Shown here in pieces: positions 61,388 through 64,000 of a stretch of DNA of 64,000 nt. How positions within the stretch are numbered: the stretch's first letter is position 1; each line of letters starts with the position of its first letter. Location of the stretch: NCBI GenBank assembly GCA_963920575.1, contig OY986970.1, forward strand, positions 17,878,851 through 17,942,850. The letters run 5' to 3'. Source of the stretch: Narthecium ossifragum. Its lineage: Eukaryota > Streptophyta > Magnoliopsida > Dioscoreales > Nartheciaceae. Position numbers and translations under genes: made by a program. Under the pieces are notes generated by a model that had not been told where the DNA came from, ran no database searches, and saw only the letters and a program-made list of their open reading frames with translations.

Positions 61388-64000
61388 CACCCCCCAACTT
61401 GATCTTTGCTAGTTCTCGAGCAAAGCAAACAAAAATTAAAAATAAAGCAGTAAATCTAACTAGCCACTTTCGTAGGTCTCACGATTGCACTTAGTGTGTG
61501 CAACAAGCCTTTAAACCCCTGGGTGGCCCCAGTGGAGGAGTTATAGTCTCCTGAGGGTTTCCAGTGATGATACCCACAAACATCTATACATCCCCCTTAA
61601 CATGTCATCAGTAGTCCATTATAATACTCATTAATTCCAATGCATCAACCAGAAATACTATCCATGAATATATTCTTTAATTCATATTCACATAAAAGTA
61701 GAGCAAATCAAAACATGTCATAGCACAGTTCCAATACTTCAACATATTTAATCATGATTCAAAAATAACTTTGACTCACTAGTGTGTGAATTTGGCTTCA
61801 CATGTATCAGAATATCCATTATATTCAAGCAGTTAACTATTCAAGATCACAATTCTAAGCAAACACATATTTTCCACTTATCACATAACAAGCTCTATTC
61901 TTTTTCTTTTCTTTTTTTTTTCTTTTTTCACAAGGCTCTTCAACCGTTTTACGCGAACAACACGCTGGCTAGGCATATTGCCCGGTTACTAAGTTGAAGT
62001 CCTTTTTCTCATTGTTAGGCAATTCAACCGTTTTACGCGAACAACACGCTGGTTAGGCACATTGCCCGGTTACTAAGTTGAAATCCTTACACTTGCCAAC
62101 ACATATATTTGTAGCAAACAGAAAATTGCATGTGTTCATGTATCTTCTGTGACATGACAGAGAACTGCAGATCTATCCTAGTCTCATGCTCAGAATCTAA
62201 CTTCAATTCCTAAACATGTGAAAGTGCTCAAGTGCAATAAGATATGTCAAGTTATCTCTAAATCATGGTAAAAGTGTTAAAGTATAGAACTCATGCCATG
62301 CATAGCTAAATTTACTAAATCTTATATGATATATAAATTTCTGAATAATTCATAAGAAAAATTTCTAAATCAAGCATCTTTATCAATAAGTATCATAATT
62401 TCATTCTACTGACATAATCCAGGGGATGTATAATAGTTGGTTATCATAAAGTAAATAAATAACATGAATTCCTAGAATTCTACCCCCCAACTTAAATGTA
62501 ATTGTCCCCAATTACACTAAGTCATAAAAATAAATCAAAGAATATAGGATAGAGATAACCTGTAGAGGCTTCGTAAGAAAAGGTAACCTTGGTGATAAAA
62601 ATAAAAACAGATTTGCAGATCAAGGTTAGTCGTGAAAACCAAGTAATGTCGTGATGTCAACTTGCTGTGCATTTCATAGCATATATGCCTTGTAAAATCA
62701 GAGAAATAATACCCCCATGATTGCATTTATGGAAAGTTAAAAATAAGCATAAAAATTGGAGAAAAAAAATTGGACAGCATTTCCTCTATTTAGTCAAGAA
62801 GCACAAGGGCAAAATTTTCATTACATCTACATTAACAATCACCAATCCACATCCACATTCCCACGCACATACATATTGCTCCACCATCCCCTGCACATTC
62901 ACATATATATAGCCACACACACCTGGGGTACACCCCAAAAACCAACATCCAATGTATATATCCATTATCAAGATGCCAAACGATACAAAAATATGGAACA
63001 ATGGAGTACAAAAATATGGCCCTCCTCCCAGCACAAACCAAGCACGTCCCACCCAACGAAAAATACAAAACTGACCCCAAGATACAGTCTAACTCAAGAA
63101 GAACAAACCCATGGTACGACATGTGCCTAGGTACAAGAAACCTAACAGATAAACAATCGAACTAAGCAAGCACAAAGGCGACATGCAAACCGACAAGCTA
63201 CAAGCATTAGTATCATGGCTGGGGTCCTAGCGCCGTAAAGATGGGGGGGTTAGTATGGAACAATGGCAGTCACTGGTGGAGGAGGGTGGAGAAGACGCGG
63301 CGGCGGCTTTTCCTTTGCCGACGAGGCCCTTGCGGATGACGTTTTGGGCCCGAACCATAAGATCGACGGAGAAGACGATCGGGGCCGGAGAAGCTCGTCG
63401 GAGAAGATAGAACCGGCGGTGGAAAGGTGTGATGGGAATGGAGGAAAGGGATGAGGTCGGGTGAGTGGAGAAAAGGGATGGAGGATGGTCTCGGAGTGGG
63501 ACGGAGATACGCCACCCTAGTCTGGATGGCTAACCAACCGGCAGCGAACGCCGACGAGCGTCGCGCAAGGGAGGATGGCTGGATGGAAAGAAAAAAAAAC
63601 AGAGCATGGCTAGAACGGACAGGAAAAATAGAGTAGCAACGGTGAGGGAAAGGAAGAAAAGAAGAGAGAAGGACGGGAAGGTGGGCGCCGGCCTTGGCCG
63701 CCGGCGTCATTGGTCAAGACTCATGGCGAAAGCCATGGGTGTCGCCGGTGGCTAAGAAACAGAGGAAGCACGGAGAGTAGAGGAGGAAGGAACACAGAGG
63801 AGAGGATCGGTGATGTCGGAGGACACAAGGGAAGCTTACCAGCGTCGGAGGAGGTGGTTTCGATGGTGGTAGAGGCCGGCGAAGATTAGGAAGGAGGATG
63901 GCAGAGGTGCTGATCATGTGAGGTTTAGAAGAACTCGAGCAAGATCGATCGGACTAGACCGGTGGGATCGATCCGTCGCCATGTGGATGCATCGGGTGCG
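61388..64000 (-). mobile_element. Interior of the family B element, unassigned
   Basis: 61388-61440 is the region before the 3' LTR with 'ttgctcgagaactagcaaag' on -, seen before the polypurine tract of many plant Ty3/gypsy elements. Two 72-bp direct copies (TTCAACCGTTTTACGCGAAC ... CGGTTACTAAGTTGAA) lie at about 61938-62005 and 62025-62092. A second CCCCCCAACTT purine-tract-like site is at about 62483. 62500-63250 is AT-rich and non-coding. 63256-63920 is GC-rich with overlapping open frames on both strands (for example 63270-63710 -), not recognised. A GATCGATC pair at about 63940-63975 suggests another LTR begins near the window end. No pol domain is visible. Confidence 0.55.

Overview
The window is nuclear DNA of a flowering plant. 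Host genes have GT-AG introns, and most of the sequence is nested plant transposable elements (Ty1/copia Sirevirus, Ty3/gypsy-like LTRs, a Mutator-like element, PIF/Harbinger). I cannot name the species. Only two host genes are complete: a katanin-like AAA ATPase on + (15572-22388, 10 coding exons, 387 codons) and a CacyBP/SGT1-like CS-SGS protein on - (31108-34457, 5 exons, 224 codons). Both were rebuilt exon by exon and every splice phase agrees.

Layout. 1-5430: 3' part of a Sirevirus (end of RNase H, envelope-like ORF split by a solo LTR, 3' LTR). 5431-6714: two LTR fragments of a GC-rich family called family A here. 6714-9445 and 13715-14455: degenerate GC-rich DNA with captured gene pieces (an ammonium-transporter fragment) and two tandem-repeat blocks, split by two nested family A LTRs (9451-13709). 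14456-22850: AAA ATPase gene. 22970-30693: a 7.7-kb Mutator-like element (MULE) with terminal inverted repeats and a 9-bp target duplication (8/9 identical). It carries a plant mobile domain (PMD) gene on + and a MULE transposase-OTU protease fusion gene on -. 31108-34760: CacyBP-like gene. 35301-38456: truncated family A LTR joined to a decayed PIF/Harbinger element. 38965-42751: intact young non-autonomous LTR retrotransposon whose whole interior is one 936-codon ORF without pol domains. 43298-58799: a stack of solo LTRs, most with perfect 5-bp target duplications. 58800-64000: the start of another family A element containing the 3' LTR and part of the interior of a Ty3/gypsy-like element on -.

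The most interesting signal is non-coding. The MULE carries three dense clusters of TATCGGTA/TACCGATA pairs, one in the first intron of each of its genes and one between their 3' ends. Several LTR families also carry arrays of paired short CG-centred palindromes (GATCGATC, GGTCGACC types), often just upstream of a TATA-like box. The layout resembles the motif-rich non-coding regions of VANDAL elements bound by VANC anti-silencing proteins, and the palindromic motifs reported in Sirevirus LTRs. The functional reading is inference.
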